Shown: positions 27,490 to 36,245 of the stretch, in pieces
Position numbering within the stretch: position 1 is the first letter of the stretch
Layout of the letters: the number at the start of each line of letters is the position of its first letter
Assembly: GCF_002165255.2 (NCBI RefSeq)
Contig: NZ_CP028561.1
Coordinates: forward strand, 310,001 to 374,000
DNA length: 64,000 bases
Source: Acinetobacter sp. WCHA45
Lineage (GTDB): Bacteria; Pseudomonadota; Gammaproteobacteria; Pseudomonadales; Moraxellaceae
Direction of reading: 5' to 3'
Position numbers and translations under genes: made by a program
The notes under the pieces: model-generated
Told to the model about the DNA's origin: nothing
Databases searched by the model: none
What the model saw: the letters and a program-made list of their open reading frames with translations, nothing else

Positions 27490-28053
27490 ATGAAAAAACG
27501 TCTATGGATGAGTTTAGGCATGGTGGTTATGCTTGGGCAGACACATGCATCGACCAGCGGAATAGAATATAACATTGCCAATGGTTTATCGCCGATCGCA
27601 AAGGATCAGTCTATTTCGGTGTTACAGCCTTTTTATGGCAACTTCCGTATTCTTGGTTCTAAAATGTACCAAGATGACGAACAAGCAAAATTTTCTCCGA
27701 TTGATTATGCCGTGAGTTGGGGTTTGTTTGCCAAGCCCGAGATCGCACGTAAAATCTCAGTAAATCAATATGACCGCTATTTGAATTGGAAAATAGATAA
27801 GCTGCCTGTTCCTGCAAATCAAGCCATGCAAATGGTTTCCAATATGCATATTATTCCCGCAAATCCTGCAATTGCCCAGCAAATCAAACAAGTGAAGCGT
27901 GGGGATTTGGTGCAGTTGAAAGGTGAGTTGGTTGAGATTCGGGATAAAGATTTGGTTTGGCGATCTTCTTTAACACCTACGGATACGGGTGATGGTGCTT
28001 GTGAGTTATTCCGTGTTAATTCAATTCAGTGGATAGAAAAACAAAAAATCTAA
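27490..28053 (+). CDS. Hypothetical exported protein
   Basis: A 187-residue protein with a short signal peptide (RLWMSLGMVVMLGQTHA). The mature part has recognisable blocks (SPIDYAVSWGLFAKPE, NWKIDKLPVPANQ, NMHIIPANPAI, KRGDLVQLKGELVEI and a late TDTGDGACELFRVNSIQWI) that read as one conserved small beta-rich domain. I recall similar unnamed proteins in other gammaproteobacteria but no function. A GAGGGTGAT site precedes the ATG and a clean terminator follows. Confidence 0.7.
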   Translation: MKKRLWMSLGMVVMLGQTHASTSGIEYNIANGLSPIAKDQSISVLQPFYGNFRILGSKMYQDDEQAKFSPIDYAVSWGLFAKPEIARKISVNQYDRYLNWKIDKLPVPANQAMQMVSNMHIIPANPAIAQQIKQVKRGDLVQLKGELVEIRDKDLVWRSSLTPTDTGDGACELFRVNSIQWIEKQKI

Positions 28054-28068
28054 TCTTGTTGAACAAGA

Positions 28069-28094
28069 GAGGGTCGTATGACCCTCAATTTTTT
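28069..28094 (+). terminator. Terminator after the 27.5 kb exported-protein gene
   Basis: The stem GAGGGTC/GACCCTC has a four-base loop and is followed by AATTTTTT. Confidence 0.85.
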
Positions 28095-28097
28095 ATA

Positions 28098-28673
28098 TCA
28101 CTCACTCGCCTTTTTAGTTTCTGTTGGTTGAGAACTTTTCCAATGGTGTAGTTGGCTTTGCGCATGTAGATATTCATTTAAATGATCAACTTGTTTGGCC
28201 GTATCAGTATTTTCTGTGGTACTCGCTAAGGTACTTTGCTCGAGTACTTTGGCTTGATTATCCCAGTATTCATATAAAAGTCCTTGAATATAACGACCTT
28301 GTTCTGTTTTAAGTTCTAACTCTTTCAGCATATTCAATGCCGATTGAACATTATCTTTTTGGCGTTGCTGTTCAAACGCTGGAGTGAGCGTATTGGCTTC
28401 TTTCATCTTCGCCAGCTCTATTTCCATACTGTCGCTCATTTCGGTAAAACGACGGTCATAGTCATCTAAAATTGCAATATCATGTGCATCGTCAGCCGTT
28501 GTAGGGAACTGCTTAATCGGGATTTGCTTAAGCTGACCAATGGCATCATTAGAGTTTTGAGTTTGCTGTTCTTGCTGAGAGGGTGCTTTAGGGTCTTTGT
28601 TACAAGCACTCAGTAATAGTGTAGAGCCGATCAAGCAACTGAGTGCAATCGTGGTTTTAAATTTAAAGGTCAT
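28098..28673 (-). CDS. Hypothetical lipoprotein
   Basis: A 191-residue lipoprotein with lipobox LLSAC (Cys24) after a normal signal. The mature chain is Gln/Asn-rich at first and then mostly helical, with charged heptad-like stretches (TEMSDSMEIELAKMKEAN and LKELELKTEQG). AGGTG precedes the ATG. It starts 19 bases after the stop of a methyltransferase gene on the same strand, so the two may be cotranscribed. No function is recognised. Confidence 0.7.
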   Translation of the reverse strand: MTFKFKTTIALSCLIGSTLLLSACNKDPKAPSQQEQQTQNSNDAIGQLKQIPIKQFPTTADDAHDIAILDDYDRRFTEMSDSMEIELAKMKEANTLTPAFEQQRQKDNVQSALNMLKELELKTEQGRYIQGLLYEYWDNQAKVLEQSTLASTTENTDTAKQVDHLNEYLHAQSQLHHWKSSQPTETKKASE

Positions 28674-28692
28674 AGAAACACCTGATTTATTG

Positions 28693-29472
28693 TTACTTTG
28701 CTATTTTTTGGAAATGGTAGGCAAAGGTTGTATAAGGAAAATCAATCTGATCTTGAGCAGTTTGGCCTGTAAAATCAAATACAATTTGTTCAAATCTTGC
28801 TTTCAATTGCTGTTGTTGATGTTCTGGCATTGCTGCAATAAAACTCGTGGAAAGTAAGCGTTTGCTGACCACTTGTTCTACTGTGCCTGTATGTTTGAGT
28901 TGAAAGGTCTGAAGACCGTTGAATTGAAAGAGCTGTTGTTGCTCAAAAACCTGTTTCCATTTCTCACTATGATAACGTGGTGTATCTGCTTCAAATGGTG
29001 CGATTTCATCAGCCAACGCTTTGACCCAGTCAACAGTAATATCACGTTGATTCCAAAGCAGTCCAAGATGCCCCGTAGGAATTAATACCCGATACATTTC
29101 CTTGAGCGTTTCGATATTTGAGAACCAGTGAAAAGATTGGGCACAAATAATGGCGTTAATGGATTCATCCTTCACCAGAAGTTGATCGCTTGAAGTTTGT
29201 AGACATTCGACTGTGCTATAGCTTTGCTCCAGTTGTTCTCGCATCGCTGTCACAGGTTCAACTGCAATCACTTTTGCCTGTGTCTGAAGCAGGAAAGGTA
29301 AGAATTTGCCAGTCCCTGAACCGAGGTCAATAACAGTGGAATTTTCACCGACTTTGAGCTGATCTTGCAGCCAAAAGACGATTTCTGGTGGGTAACTGGG
29401 ACGAACTTGTTGATACAGTTCAGCCCCTAAACTAAAGCCTTTTTGAGCCGAAGGATGTAAGGATTGTGTCAT
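28693..29472 (-). CDS. Class I SAM-dependent methyltransferase
   Basis: A 259-residue enzyme. Motif I is TVIDLGSGTGKFLPFL, the next acidic motif is VIAVEPVTAMREQLEQ, and NAIICAQSFHWFSN is motif IV-like, the pattern of YcgJ/trans-aconitate-type small-molecule methyltransferases. The C-terminal region carries a substrate lid. The substrate is unknown. The start is followed by SLHPSAQKGFSLGAELYQ, typical for the group, in which YQQVRPSYPPE binds near the cofactor. Confidence 0.82.
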   Translation of the reverse strand: MTQSLHPSAQKGFSLGAELYQQVRPSYPPEIVFWLQDQLKVGENSTVIDLGSGTGKFLPFLLQTQAKVIAVEPVTAMREQLEQSYSTVECLQTSSDQLLVKDESINAIICAQSFHWFSNIETLKEMYRVLIPTGHLGLLWNQRDITVDWVKALADEIAPFEADTPRYHSEKWKQVFEQQQLFQFNGLQTFQLKHTGTVEQVVSKRLLSTSFIAAMPEHQQQQLKARFEQIVFDFTGQTAQDQIDFPYTTFAYHFQKIAK

Positions 29473-29593
29473 TTTTTGCGCTTTTTAATCTGTCTTATCT
29501 CTATAAAATAAGATACTCCGCAAATAGGGTTTGGCAAAGACATCATTTGATGGCTTTTTGCGACAAGCCTAGGATTAATTTTTCAGTGTGAGC

Positions 29594-30868
29594 ATGGATA
29601 AGCAAATAATATTTGAAGATGAACATATTCGCGTTATTTTTTTAAAAGGTTCAAGTGACACTTTAGTGGTTTCGTTTGGCGATTTGATTAGTCGTGCCAA
29701 AGGAATGTCAATTAATGCTGAAAAATCACTCATAAAATATCAATACAATGTCATCGGTATTATGCCGAAGCAAAAATCTTGGTTTCCTCAAAGCAGCATG
29801 CTTGAAATGCAGCGACAGATTCAACCGACCTTACAACAGTTTGAGCAGATTGTGGGTTATGGTGGATCAATGGGGGGCTATGCTGCGATTAAATATTCTA
29901 ATTTATTGAATATGCATAAAATCGTTGCTTTTGTACCACAATATTCGATAGACCCTGATGTGGTTCATGATCGCCGTTATGCAGAATTTTTTGACGCATC
30001 TATTCATCAAAATATGCAAATTCAGGCAGATGAAGTGGATTCATCTCGTGAATACATCATTGTCTATGATCCATATTATGCAGAAGATAAAGAACATTTC
30101 TTAAAAATACAGCCCTTATTACCAAAGATGCAGGTGATTCATTTGCCTTTTACAGGACATGAAGCACTCTCGGTTTTGGCAAGTTCGCAATTACTCAATG
30201 ATTTTGTTGAGCAACCTTTTGAGATTACTTATTTTTATAAGCGCGTTCGAGAGGTTAAAAAGCAAAGTAAGTTCTACTATCGCCATGTACTAGATGCATT
30301 ATTGAGCAGGCATCATCAAGTTTTATTACGAATCTTGCAAAATAACGATTTTGAATTAGATGAACGTTATTTTGATGCTGTTCTTAAGCAAAAATTGGTT
30401 CAACAATTATTTAATCTACAACAGGGTACTGAGCAAAATTTACGGAAGTTAGGTATTCATCCGCATTTTATCCAACAGATGGACAGCTCAGTGCCAACCA
30501 TTCTCACGATTCAAAATACATGGTTAGTTTTTAATTTAGTTAGCTTAAAGCTAGAGGCTTATAACGCTGAAGCAATTCAGGCGAATCAACAATATTTGCT
30601 GCCATTGAAAGCTAGTGCGAATGCCGTTGTTGAACTTGAGTTAAATGCAGAATCTTATGTTTTGACGATGAATGATCGTGGGATTCATAAGTTAGTTAAA
30701 GTGGGTGAAGCTTTGGCTTTGGATCAGTCTTTATTGATTTTTAAACGCTATCCTGAATTTTATCAACTCAGTTATAAAAACTTGACCTTGAGTTGTGATG
30801 ATCATGGGCAGGGACATTTTATTGAAAATCATGCAGATGAGCAGACCAAACTACAATTGATAGACTAA
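29594..30868 (+). CDS. Alpha/beta-hydrolase-like protein of unknown role
   Basis: About 424 residues. The first 200 look like an alpha/beta hydrolase: nucleophile elbow GYGGSMGGYAA (Ser94 counting from the upstream GTG at 29588), candidate acid Asp161 in IIVYDPYYAED and His191 in LPFTGHEAL, in correct order for a triad. The remaining 220 residues are helical and then beta-rich, and match no domain I know. There is no signal peptide, so it is cytosolic. Starts at GTG 29588 and ATG 29594 are both possible. It is followed by a strong bidirectional terminator. The fold is likely; no substrate can be proposed. Confidence 0.65.
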   Translation: MDKQIIFEDEHIRVIFLKGSSDTLVVSFGDLISRAKGMSINAEKSLIKYQYNVIGIMPKQKSWFPQSSMLEMQRQIQPTLQQFEQIVGYGGSMGGYAAIKYSNLLNMHKIVAFVPQYSIDPDVVHDRRYAEFFDASIHQNMQIQADEVDSSREYIIVYDPYYAEDKEHFLKIQPLLPKMQVIHLPFTGHEALSVLASSQLLNDFVEQPFEITYFYKRVREVKKQSKFYYRHVLDALLSRHHQVLLRILQNNDFELDERYFDAVLKQKLVQQLFNLQQGTEQNLRKLGIHPHFIQQMDSSVPTILTIQNTWLVFNLVSLKLEAYNAEAIQANQQYLLPLKASANAVVELELNAESYVLTMNDRGIHKLVKVGEALALDQSLLIFKRYPEFYQLSYKNLTLSCDDHGQGHFIENHADEQTKLQLID

Positions 30869-30880
30869 ATCACATAATCA

Positions 30881-30908
30881 AAAGCCCTTTGCTTAAGCAA
30901 AGGGCTTT
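30881..30908. terminator. Bidirectional terminator
   Basis: A perfect 12-bp stem AAAGCCCTTTGC/GCAAAGGGCTTT with a TTAA loop between two convergent genes, with T-rich tails in both directions. Confidence 0.9.
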
Positions 30909-30926
30909 TAACGATGGGTTCGAAAA

Positions 30927-31469
30927 TTAGTTTGTACCCACTTTTGCATTGGTATTTACGTTCGCATTTACACCTAATACTTTCACACCAACATTGGCAC
31001 CTGCCTGAGCCTGTTTCCTGTCTGCATTCAAGCCCGTTTGTGCCTGAATGGATGAGTTTCCAACGTTAACCCCTGCTTGGGTATTCAGGCCAATCGACTT
31101 TTGCTCAGCCTGATGTTGCTGATGACGTTTTTTTGCTTCTACTCTTTTTTCAGCAGCAAACTCCTTGCCATCAGCAGCTTTCTCTACCGCATAATCCTTA
31201 GTGTTTTTAACCACTTTCGCGGTTTTGTCTACCACCTGTGAACCCACATTTACACCTGTGTGTACAGCAGCATGGCCAACATGATGTGCTGCGTGACCTA
31301 CGCCCTGAGCAGTATTTTTGACCGCACCTGCAACACCGCTAATCAAGCCACCAGACTGGACATTAACCTGAGCTGAGCCATTGGCATTGACCCCAACATT
31401 TTGTGCGAAAATAGAGGCAGAAGCGAGAATACTTGTTGTCACGATAGCTGTTTTGATCATTTTCTTCAT
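30927..31469 (-). CDS. Exported repeat-containing protein with His-rich and GVN-type repeats
   Basis: A 180-residue secreted protein (signal ending ASIFAQ). The short motif GVN(A/V)(N/G) or close variants recurs at least six times (VGVNANG, TGVNVGS, AGVNVGN, TGLNADR, AGANVGV, LGVNANV). Between them lies a His-rich stretch (VGHAAHHVGHAAVHTG) and a charged helix (KNTKDYAVEKAADGKEF). AGGAAATCGC precedes the ATG at 31469, which decides it over longer in-frame starts. No domain is recognised; the repeats suggest a beta-type or fibre-like fold and the His residues could bind metal. Confidence 0.65.
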   Translation of the reverse strand: MKKMIKTAIVTTSILASASIFAQNVGVNANGSAQVNVQSGGLISGVAGAVKNTAQGVGHAAHHVGHAAVHTGVNVGSQVVDKTAKVVKNTKDYAVEKAADGKEFAAEKRVEAKKRHQQHQAEQKSIGLNTQAGVNVGNSSIQAQTGLNADRKQAQAGANVGVKVLGVNANVNTNAKVGTN

Positions 31470-31622
31470 TGCGATTTCCTTAGCGATGTACCGTTTGGGG
31501 TACTTCATCAACGCAACTGCATCATAACGGGCAAAAAGCAGAAATGTATGCATTTCAGCAAAACTTTACAACCAGATTACACCTTAAAAACACTTTGGAT
31601 AGAAATTGTGGAGATGACAAAC

Positions 31623-32081
31623 TTAGCCACATTGGTCCAAAACGGTTTGGTTAAAGTAGCTTTTTAACTTGTCAAAGTTATGTTTTACTTCAGGTTTCTG
31701 AATGTCAAATACTGTGGTTTTTCGCGTTTTCTGATCTAATACAGGTTTTTCAGTGGCCGCATTGAATAAACGATTCGGCACATATTGATAGGTCTCAGAA
31801 AAAGCCCGACTCAACTGATTGCCTTTAAATTCCCATGATTCCGTACTCTGCCCACCATCAAAATAACCTGTAAACTGGATCATGCAATGATTCTTGTATT
31901 TATTTAAGGATGCGGCATTGGTCTTGGTATCGGGTAGGGCATCAATGTTCTGAACCACTTGCAGTTGCTGTAAAGGCTGCTCGGTTTGAGAAGAGAGCGT
32001 TGAACACGCGGTAAAGCCAATACTACTAACTAAACAAAGCAAAATGGTTTTAAAAGGCATAACTGTCATTGTTTCATTCAT
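31623..32081 (-). CDS. Hypothetical lipoprotein
   Basis: A 152-residue lipoprotein with lipobox GFTAC (Cys26). The mature part has a compact domain with CMIQFTGYFDGGQSTESW, VPNRLFNAATEKPVL and a final Cys-Gly, so C-terminal and central Cys could pair. AGGAA lies close to the start ATG. It is in the middle of a run of three small exported proteins on the same strand (33 bases after the upstream gene's stop). No function is recognised. Confidence 0.65.
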   Translation of the reverse strand: MNETMTVMPFKTILLCLVSSIGFTACSTLSSQTEQPLQQLQVVQNIDALPDTKTNAASLNKYKNHCMIQFTGYFDGGQSTESWEFKGNQLSRAFSETYQYVPNRLFNAATEKPVLDQKTRKTTVFDIQKPEVKHNFDKLKSYFNQTVLDQCG

Positions 32082-32114
32082 TCCTATAAATTTTGTTCAA
32101 TCGTATTAATTTGA

Positions 32115-32525
32115 TCATGGCTGACTAAGTTCAGCACGTTCGATTGGCACATTTCCATTATTTGTACCAACAACCGCATCCTTGGTGTCTTGCCATTTTT
32201 TAGCAGTATATTGTTTGGCTTTTTCGGTTTGTTCCTGAACAATGACAGATTGTTCAGCAGTGTATTCTTTGGTGGTTTTCCACTTTTCACTCATTTTTTG
32301 TGATGTGTTTTCAGATGCACCTTGAATTGAATCACCTAAGTTTTGTAGCCCTTTGCCTGTTTTATACAGTAACACACGACCAAGGCTCGGGTTGTCACCA
32401 TAAGGGAGTGTTTTTTCAGCCGTAGTCGTGTTTGCATTTGTGGCTGTTGTATTTTCGGTTGCCCAGAGAGAAGAGGATGCGATCAGTGCAGTCGTTAAAC
32501 ACAGAGCAGGTACTTTTTTCATCAT
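32115..32525 (-). CDS. Small exported helical protein
   Basis: A 136-residue protein with a signal ending SLWA and a Thr/Asn-rich linker, then a long charged helix (about residues 60-120) with repeated TAEQ/TAKKWQDTK-type turns, similar in character to the helix in the 30.9 kb protein and to LEA-like 11-residue repeats. AAGGATAGAAAG precedes two adjacent ATGs; the first (32525) is chosen. It is the first of three envelope genes on this strand. The role is unknown. Confidence 0.62.
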   Translation of the reverse strand: MMKKVPALCLTTALIASSSLWATENTTATNANTTTAEKTLPYGDNPSLGRVLLYKTGKGLQNLGDSIQGASENTSQKMSEKWKTTKEYTAEQSVIVQEQTEKAKQYTAKKWQDTKDAVVGTNNGNVPIERAELSQP

Positions 32526-32668
32526 CTTTCTATCCTTTTGGCAATAACGTTGCAATTCAAGTTTTATAGCTTATCGTCAAGTTCAAGAAAAGAATGTAGG
32601 TGATGTGAAATTGATACAGTGCGTAAACCGTTGTGCTTTGGGTAAATGAAAACTTCTTGGGATGGTAC

Positions 32669-33634
32669 TTAATCAATAAGCCCTGACGGTCCTATTCGAT
32701 CATGACTTAGCCAATAAGTGCCTTTATAGTTTAGAAGAGTGAGCAAGTATTCTCTTATTAGATTACTAGCTTCATTTTTGTCTTCTCTAGCTTGCTTTGA
32801 ATATTGAGAATCGTTTAAAGGTAATAATAGACCTTCGTGAATTATTTTATTTCTCTTATCTACAATTGCATCTGTTATTGTTCTTGAGATGCCAATATCT
32901 TCAAAGGCGCGTTTAATCATTTCATTCGAACCACATTCCCCATATTTTATGTGACGGTATAATTTTTTCTTTTTCTCAGTAATTTCTTTGTAATTTTCTA
33001 TATCTCCAGGTTCTTTCTCTAAATCGGGATATGAAGGGTGAGAAAATTTTGTCCCATTACGTTTATTAAAGCCATTTACTTGAGCATAGGTGTGTTTCAA
33101 GTTTTCAATAATTACATAATGCAAAATAAGTGATGCTTCTGTGGCTAGATTTGCACGATTGGCTTCACATAAATAGTCAAATACAACAGTTAGCTGCCTA
33201 GATGACTTTAGTTTTTTGAATGTTGGGTAAGTTTCCTCAATAAAGTTGCAAATTTCTAAACCATGCATATCAATAATATTCTTTTGTGCACGCATAGTTT
33301 GTACATCAGAGTGTGGTCGAGATTGAGTTGAGTTTAGGGCAAAGGTTTCACAACGAACATATGATTGTTGGGCAAAAGATAGTAAGTAGCATATATCATC
33401 AATAATTTCGAAAATTTGTGGTATTTGCGTTTCTTCAGTGTATTGCACTTCAACATGTGTAGTCACTTTTCTTTCATTTTCAAAGTCTTTATGTTTTAAA
33501 TGAATATCATATTGTTTAAATTTAAACGTATAGCCATCACACTTTATTATAGTTGTATCATTAGGTCCGCCACTATAAGAAGATTTTCCTCCCCACATAA
33601 ATAAATTAACAATAGATAATTCTAAACTTTTCAT
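32669..33634 (-). CDS. HEPN-like domain protein of unknown function (accessory)
   Basis: A 321-residue cytosolic protein with markedly AT-rich codons compared with its neighbours. The N-terminal 100 residues are beta-rich (TIIKCDGYTFKFKQYDIHL), and the C-terminal half is helical with the motif RNKIIHEG (R261, H266), an Rx4H signature of HEPN ribonuclease domains as in the ApeA-like group. AGAAG precedes the ATG. It stands alone between glyS and the envelope cluster, with the glyS terminator just upstream. HEPN proteins act in phage defence and toxin-antitoxin systems, but others are structural, so the activity is a hypothesis. Confidence 0.6.
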   Translation of the reverse strand: MKSLELSIVNLFMWGGKSSYSGGPNDTTIIKCDGYTFKFKQYDIHLKHKDFENERKVTTHVEVQYTEETQIPQIFEIIDDICYLLSFAQQSYVRCETFALNSTQSRPHSDVQTMRAQKNIIDMHGLEICNFIEETYPTFKKLKSSRQLTVVFDYLCEANRANLATEASLILHYVIIENLKHTYAQVNGFNKRNGTKFSHPSYPDLEKEPGDIENYKEITEKKKKLYRHIKYGECGSNEMIKRAFEDIGISRTITDAIVDKRNKIIHEGLLLPLNDSQYSKQAREDKNEASNLIREYLLTLLNYKGTYWLSHDRIGPSGLID

Positions 33635-33650
33635 AATTCTTCTAATTTAC

Positions 33651-33683
33651 AATAAACCCCGCTATTGTATAGCGGGGTTTATT
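33651..33683 (-). terminator. Terminator after glyS
   Basis: A perfect 15-bp stem (33651-33665 with 33669-33683) and a three-base loop. On the minus strand its closing arm ends in GGGGTTTATT, giving only a short T-rich tail. It separates glyS from the HEPN-like gene. Confidence 0.85.
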
Positions 33684-33707
33684 TGAAAGATCAAGAATTA
33701 TAAATAC

Positions 33708-35774
33708 TTAACCCTGCAGCACACTTACATCTGCAATTGCTGTAAATAAATCACGCAACTGAGCCAATAAACGTAAACGGTTGGCTTTCAATTCAGCATC
33801 ATCTGCCATCACCATTACACCTTCAAAGAAAGCATCAATAGGCGCACGAAGTGCAGCAAGCTTAGACAAGGCTTCTGTATAGTTACGTGCAGCAAGTAAA
33901 GGCTGAACCACTGGTGTTAAAGCTGATAATTCTGCATAAAGTGCTTTTTCAGCCACTTCAACTAGATTTGCTTCAACCACAGCACCTTCAGGTGTTGCTT
34001 CTTTCGCAAGAATATTGGCAACACGCTTATTAGCCGCAGCCAATGCAGCCGCTTCTGGTAAAGTACGGAAATGATTGACCGCAGTCACACGCTTATCAAA
34101 ATCAAGAGGAGATTTTGGAGCAAGTGCTTGAACCGCTTGAATCACATCAACTGCTACGCCTTGGTCTTCATACTTAGCACGGTAACGACCTTCAAGGAAC
34201 GCAACGGCATCCGCACGCGTCTTGTCATGATCTTTAACCACGTCACCATAACCTTGAAGCGCAAAGTTCACCAGTTCTTCAATCGTCACATCGAGTTCAT
34301 TTTCAATGATCAAACGTAAGATGCCGATTGCAGAACGGCGTAATGCAAATGGGTCTTTAGAACCCGTAGGCGCTTGACCAATACCAAAAATACCAACAAG
34401 CGTATCTAAACGATCTGCAAGCGCAATCGTTGTACCTGTCTTGGTTTGTGGTAACACGTCACCCGCAAACTTAGGTAAGTATTGTTCACCTAAAGCTTCA
34501 GCAACTTCATGATTCTCACCTTCAAGGCGAGCATAATACGTGCCTGCAATCCCTTGAAGTTCAGGGAATTCACCCACAAGTTCAGAGGTCAAATCACATT
34601 TAGCCAGTAAAGCTGCTTTTTCAGCATCGGCTGCATTTGCACCTGTAATTGGAGACAATGCCACAGCCAATTTAGCAATACGTTCTGATTTGTTCCAAAG
34701 TGTGCCCAATTGCGCTTGGAATACCATATTGGCGAGTTTTTCTTTACGAGATGCAAGCGGTTGCTTCTGGTCTTGTAAGAAGAAGAATTCTGCATCAGAC
34801 AAACGAGGGCGTACAACTTTCTCATTCCCTTCAATAATTTGAGTCGGATCTTTCGACTCAATATTTGAAATGGTGATGAAATAAGGCTGTAATTTGTTGT
34901 CGCTATTGACCAAACAGAAATACTTTTGGTTGTCCTGCATGGTTGTAATTAAGGCTTCTTGAGGAACAGCTAAATAACGCTCTTCAAAAGTCGCACGTAA
35001 TGCAACTGGCCATTCAACCAAGCTGGTGACTTCATCAAGTAAGTCCGCTGGAACAATCGCAGTGGCATTGACTTCATCAGCTAACGTTTTCACTTGTTCT
35101 TGAATGGTTGCTTGACGCTTTTCAAAATTCGCAACGACATAAGCTTTTTCTAAAGCAGCAAGGTAGTCATTTGCATGCGCCAAAGTCACGGCTTCAGGTG
35201 CATGGAAACGGTGACCATAAGTCACATTACCTGCTTTATGATCTTGAATGATTGCTTCAACCACTTGATCATCTTTCAACAATACGACCCATTTTACTGG
35301 ACGCACGAATTCAGTACGACTTGCTGCTGAACGCATACGTTTTGCGATTGGTAAGTTGTCTAATGCAGTTTGTAAAATTTGTGGCAGTAAAGCATCAAGA
35401 CTTTGACCTTTCACATCTTTCAAAAAGCAAACTTTTTCAACTTTGCCTGCTTGGAACGTCGAAAGCTGATCAACCGTGATGCCTTGACCACGCATAAAGC
35501 CTTCAAGTGCTTTAGTTGGTTTGCCTTCTGCATCATAAGCGGCTTGAACAGCAGGGCCGTCAAAACGTTTTTGTGTGTCTGCTTGAGCAGCATCAATATC
35601 AACAATTTTGAGCGCTAAACGACGTGGTGCAGCATAAGCTTCGATCGCAGCAAAATTTAAGCCTGCATCTTTTAAGCCTTTTTCCGTTTCAGCTTTTAAA
35701 GCATCACGTAAAGTTTTTAAGCTTTTGGGTGGAAGTTCTTCACAGCCCAATTCAAATAGTACGGTATGTGTCAT
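33708..35774 (-). CDS. glyS: Glycine--tRNA ligase beta subunit
   Basis: A 688-residue subunit starting [19 protein letters not shown], the conserved beta-subunit N-terminus. It carries the tRNA-binding and catalytic-support parts of the bacterial alpha2-beta2 glycyl-tRNA synthetase, including the HD-like and C-terminal DALR anticodon-binding regions ([11 protein letters not shown] and [11 protein letters not shown]). The length matches the family. It is third in the operon after glyQ and a tautomerase, 45 bases after the latter. Confidence 0.96.
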   Translation of the reverse strand: MTHTVLFELGCEELPPKSLKTLRDALKAETEKGLKDAGLNFAAIEAYAAPRRLALKIVDIDAAQADTQKRFDGPAVQAAYDAEGKPTKALEGFMRGQGITVDQLSTFQAGKVEKVCFLKDVKGQSLDALLPQILQTALDNLPIAKRMRSAASRTEFVRPVKWVVLLKDDQVVEAIIQDHKAGNVTYGHRFHAPEAVTLAHANDYLAALEKAYVVANFEKRQATIQEQVKTLADEVNATAIVPADLLDEVTSLVEWPVALRATFEERYLAVPQEALITTMQDNQKYFCLVNSDNKLQPYFITISNIESKDPTQIIEGNEKVVRPRLSDAEFFFLQDQKQPLASRKEKLANMVFQAQLGTLWNKSERIAKLAVALSPITGANAADAEKAALLAKCDLTSELVGEFPELQGIAGTYYARLEGENHEVAEALGEQYLPKFAGDVLPQTKTGTTIALADRLDTLVGIFGIGQAPTGSKDPFALRRSAIGILRLIIENELDVTIEELVNFALQGYGDVVKDHDKTRADAVAFLEGRYRAKYEDQGVAVDVIQAVQALAPKSPLDFDKRVTAVNHFRTLPEAAALAAANKRVANILAKEATPEGAVVEANLVEVAEKALYAELSALTPVVQPLLAARNYTEALSKLAALRAPIDAFFEGVMVMADDAELKANRLRLLAQLRDLFTAIADVSVLQG

Positions 35775-35819
35775 TTCAAATGTCTTCTAAAAATATTTAT
35801 CTGTCATAAGCAAGATGAT

Positions 35820-36215
35820 CTAAACATCTACCTTAAATCCCAATGCAACATCACACGCTGCTTGACCGCCACGGATACCCCAATTTTCTAAGGGAATATC
35901 TCGAATAATAATCGTCACGTATTTTGGTGGTATGCCGAGCACTTCAAGGTTATTGACAATCCCTTGATAAAGATTGCGCTTTGCATCCACAGAACGTCCA
36001 GCAAATGCATCAATACTAATTTGAGTATAAAACTCAGGTTGATCTTGATGTGGTGGACAAGCAAAACGATGCGGTAAATGAGCGAAAAAACGGATATGTT
36101 TGTCTTTTTCAGGAATATGAAAGTGTTGTACCAAAGCAGACTGAACAGCATCAATGATTGCTATTTCTTGTTCAGTTGAGTATTCACGTCTTACTTCAAT
36201 CACAACACTTGGCAT
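35820..36215 (-). CDS. Tautomerase-family protein
   Basis: A 131-residue protein with a Pro immediately after the start Met (MPSVVIEVRREYS), the catalytic Pro1 of the 4-oxalocrotonate tautomerase superfamily. It reads as two fused beta-alpha-beta halves; the second has SVDAKRNLYQGIVNNLEVLG and LENWGIRGGQAA, typical of the family. The substrate is unknown. AGGA precedes the ATG. It sits inside the glyQ-glyS operon, 30 bases after glyQ, which is unusual. Confidence 0.82.
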   Translation of the reverse strand: MPSVVIEVRREYSTEQEIAIIDAVQSALVQHFHIPEKDKHIRFFAHLPHRFACPPHQDQPEFYTQISIDAFAGRSVDAKRNLYQGIVNNLEVLGIPPKYVTIIIRDIPLENWGIRGGQAACDVALGFKVDV

Positions 36216-36245
36216 TTTATTTTCCTAAATCAGATTTTTTCCCAT

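Noticed and set aside
28873..29085. 70-codon plus-strand frame and its minus-strand relatives inside the 28.7 kb methyltransferase gene
   Set aside because: They lie fully within a gene whose own frame has clear methyltransferase motifs.
32669..33634. Mobile element or defence island around the HEPN-like gene
   Set aside because: No transposase, integrase, terminal repeats, tRNA gene or second defence gene is visible on either side, so only a lone acquired gene is proposed.
34071..35809. Several 60-90 codon frames on both strands within glyS
   Set aside because: All are inside the conserved glyS reading frame and lack translation signals.
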